A stretch of DNA of 5,195 nt, taken from positions 1 through 5,195 of the forward strand of contig WFSU01000011.1 of the NCBI GenBank assembly GCA_015485845.1, given 5' to 3'. The translations under genes were made by a program, and so were the position numbers. Numbering within the stretch: position 1 is the stretch's first letter; every line of letters starts with the position of its first letter. Of this stretch, positions 4,484-5,195 are shown in pieces. Source of the stretch: Nitratifractor sp. GTDB taxonomy: Bacteria; Campylobacterota; Campylobacteria; Campylobacterales; Sulfurovaceae. The notes beneath the pieces are model-generated. The model saw only the letters and a program-made list of their open reading frames with translations, made no database searches and was not told the DNA's origin.

Positions 4484-4587
4484 TTCGCGTAGGGTGTGCA
4501 ACAGCACACCAAAATCGCAAGGCGATTGTTAAAATTTTCCCGTAATGTAGTCGTTGGAAGGTGTGCTATTGCGGCACCCTACGCGAA
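4484..4587. repeat. Inverted pair of GTAG-tagged REP-like hairpins
   Basis: The left unit (4484-4510) starts TTCGCGTAGG, with GTAG at 4489-4492, stem GGTGTGC, loop AACA, GCACACC. The right unit (4560-4587) on the minus strand starts with the same TTCGCGTAGGGTG and ends AGCACACC, differing by a few bases and a one-base insertion in the stem. They face inward and are 49 nt apart. A degenerate third copy without the tag can be aligned at 3447-3467 (GAGGGTACGCGATAGCACACC region). Confidence 0.82.
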
Positions 4588-4606
4588 CCATCGCAAGCGA
4601 TGTTTG

Positions 4607-4732
4607 CGGGACTGAAGTCCCGACCCCTTTTGTTTCCTTCTCTTTGGGGATTGGACTTCAGTCCAACCAAACGCGTCAGCGTATTTGTCTTGTGATATGG
4701 AGCGATGCTCCATTTGTGGGACTGAAGTCCCA
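4607..4732. repeat. Cluster of three CTTCAG-core hairpins
   Basis: CGGGACT-GA-AGTCCCG (4607-4622), TTGGAC-TTCA-GTCCAA (4651-4666) and TGGGACT-GA-AGTCCCA (4717-4732) alternate in orientation. The outer two differ from each other in a compensating end pair (C-G against T-A). Each bears a GGGG-type tract on the side read as GGGG...ACTTCAG. Confidence 0.85.
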
Positions 4733-4743
4733 GCCCCTTTCCA

Positions 4744-4767
4744 AATAAGAGCGCTGCAAAGCAACGC
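4744..4767 (-). terminator. Possible terminator of the RND efflux gene
   Basis: On the minus strand, 34 nt after the stop, GCGTTGC-TTT-GCAGCGC (4767-4751, one T-G wobble) is followed by the T-rich TCTTATTT. The stem is GC-rich and well placed, but the T-run is interrupted. Confidence 0.4.
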
Positions 4768-4775
4768 AAACCAAA

Positions 4776-4803
4776 ATTCCTAACTCCTCACTCCTCGCTC
4801 CTA
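4776..4803 (-). repeat. Heptanucleotide array starting at the RND stop codon
   Basis: Read on the minus strand from 4803, the units are TAGGAGC, GAGGAGT, GAGGAGT and TAGGAAT, followed by TTTTGG. The first triplet TAG is the stop codon of the RND gene. The number, order and type of units parallel the array at the end of hemJ (3351-3378). Confidence 0.88.
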
Positions 4804-5195
4804 ACTCTCTTCCACCGTTCCCTCATATCGTTTGCGCATCCAACGGTCGATCGGATAAATCAGACGATAAATCACCGGGACGACGAGGAGGGTGAGGAAC
4901 ATCGAGCTGACCAATCCGCCGATGACGGCAACGGCCATAGGCGCTTTGGACTCGGCACCGAATCCGTGGCTAATGGCCAAAGGTAGCATCGCGAAGACCA
5001 TGGCGATGGTGGTCATGAGGATGGGCCGGAGGCGTTTTTCGCCTGCTTCGATGAGGGCGTCGTTGACTGCTTTGCCCTCATTCACGGATTCGTTGGCGAA
5101 GTCCACGAGGAGGACGGCGTTTTTGCCCACCATCCCCATGAGGAGGATGAAGCCGATCATGACAAAGAGGCTGAAGTGGTAGCCGGTGAGGTAGA
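4801..5195 (-). CDS. RND multidrug efflux permease, HAE1/AcrB type, C-terminal part
   Basis: Only the last 130 codons are in the window; the gene continues past the right edge. The fragment covers the C-terminal transmembrane bundle of an RND inner-membrane pump, which drives substrates out with proton influx as part of a tripartite complex with a membrane-fusion protein and an outer-membrane channel. Visible family features are GMVGKNAVLLVDFAN, whose Lys matches the proton-relay Lys of the AcrB AKNAILIVEFA segment, then the conserved RLRPILMTT block, AMLPLAISHGFGAES and a final helix GGLVSSMFLTLLVVPVIY. These favour the hydrophobe/amphiphile (HAE1) group over heavy-metal CusA pumps, though substrate cannot be read from this end. 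A tail of about 25 mostly charged residues follows. The stop is the first triplet of a heptad repeat. Partner genes would lie upstream, outside the window. Confidence 0.92.
   Translation of the reverse strand, partial: YLTGYHFSLFVMIGFILLMGMVGKNAVLLVDFANESVNEGKAVNDALIEAGEKRLRPILMTTIAMVFAMLPLAISHGFGAESKAPMAVAVIGGLVSSMFLTLLVVPVIYRLIYPIDRWMRKRYEGTVEES

Larger units (their letters stand above)
4379..4800. other. Repeat-packed intergenic spacer
   Basis: No credible gene lies here; short frames on both strands translate repeats, giving recurring VGLKSQPL-like peptides. In order the spacer holds a 70-nt imperfect palindrome (4406-4475), an inverted pair of GTAG hairpins (4484-4510 and 4560-4587) enclosing a 6-bp hairpin (4513-4527), a CATCGC hairpin (4589-4602), three CTTCAG-core hairpins (4607-4622, 4651-4666, 4717-4732), an ATGGAGC-GAT-GCTCCAT hairpin (4697-4713), a 7-bp hairpin (4751-4767), and a heptad array ending in the RND stop codon. 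Confidence 0.85.

Noticed and set aside
4484..4732. CRISPR array
   Set aside because: The repeats are palindromes of varying sequence and orientation with irregular spacing; there is no constant direct repeat with uniform spacers and no cas gene.
4554..4769. Small frames on both strands in the right spacer
   Set aside because: They consist of repeat translations (VGLKSQP, GLQSHK) with no start signals; overlapping frames on both strands fit palindromic repeats rather than genes.

Overview
The window looks like a piece of a bacterial chromosome with roughly balanced base composition in its genes, probably from a Campylobacterota member (Sulfurovum/Nitratifractor/Sulfurimonas-like). That assignment is an inference from the style of the HemJ protein and from the periplasmic thioredoxin plus mono-haem cytochrome cluster; no rRNA or other decisive marker is present. 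Eight protein genes are supported. Seven lie on the minus strand and one (hemJ) on the plus strand; the first and last genes are cut by the window edges.

Layout. At 1-1615 (minus) three genes overlap one another: a secreted thioredoxin-fold protein (CFYC), a small secreted c-type cytochrome (CSHCH), and a secreted protein of unknown family that runs off the left edge. A repeat-rich spacer (1616-1899) follows. At 1900-2667 (minus) is a LysM-LysM-NlpC/P60 peptidoglycan hydrolase. It is separated from the divergent hemJ (2841-3353, plus) by an AT-rich, repeat-free promoter region with a good sigma70-type promoter for the hydrolase. Then come a repeat-rich convergent spacer, an EmrE-type SMR efflux gene (3567-3893, minus), an inverted-repeat element, a DUF2164 gene (4136-4378, minus), a long repeat-rich spacer (4379-4800), and the C-terminal end of an RND efflux permease (4801 to the right edge, minus). 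Two drug-efflux-type genes thus lie close together, but repeats separate them and nothing shows that they are co-transcribed.

The most distinctive content is not the genes but a dense set of small repeats that fills nearly every spacer except the divergent promoter region. Three layers can be seen. (1) Twelve short hairpins share a central CTTCAG core (or its complement CTGAAG, with slight variants) while their flanking stem bases change in compensating pairs. (2) Hairpins preceded by a GTAG tetranucleotide occur in inverted, inward-facing pairs. This is the architecture known for REP elements mobilised by RAYT (TnpA-REP) transposases, although no such transposase is in the window. (3) Tandem heptanucleotide arrays (consensus RRWTRGT or NAGGARN) sit next to the hairpins. 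Two of these arrays begin exactly at the TAG stop codons of hemJ and of the RND gene.

At the left end the repeats have entered a coding sequence. From an ATG at 785 with a strong Shine-Dalgarno and a signal peptide, the reading frame stays open for 261 codons through four CTTCAG-type hairpins and a heptad array, and then reaches sequence that looks like ordinary protein. The repeats therefore appear to encode a low-complexity linker of about 70 residues in a secreted protein. This is the observation most worth following up.
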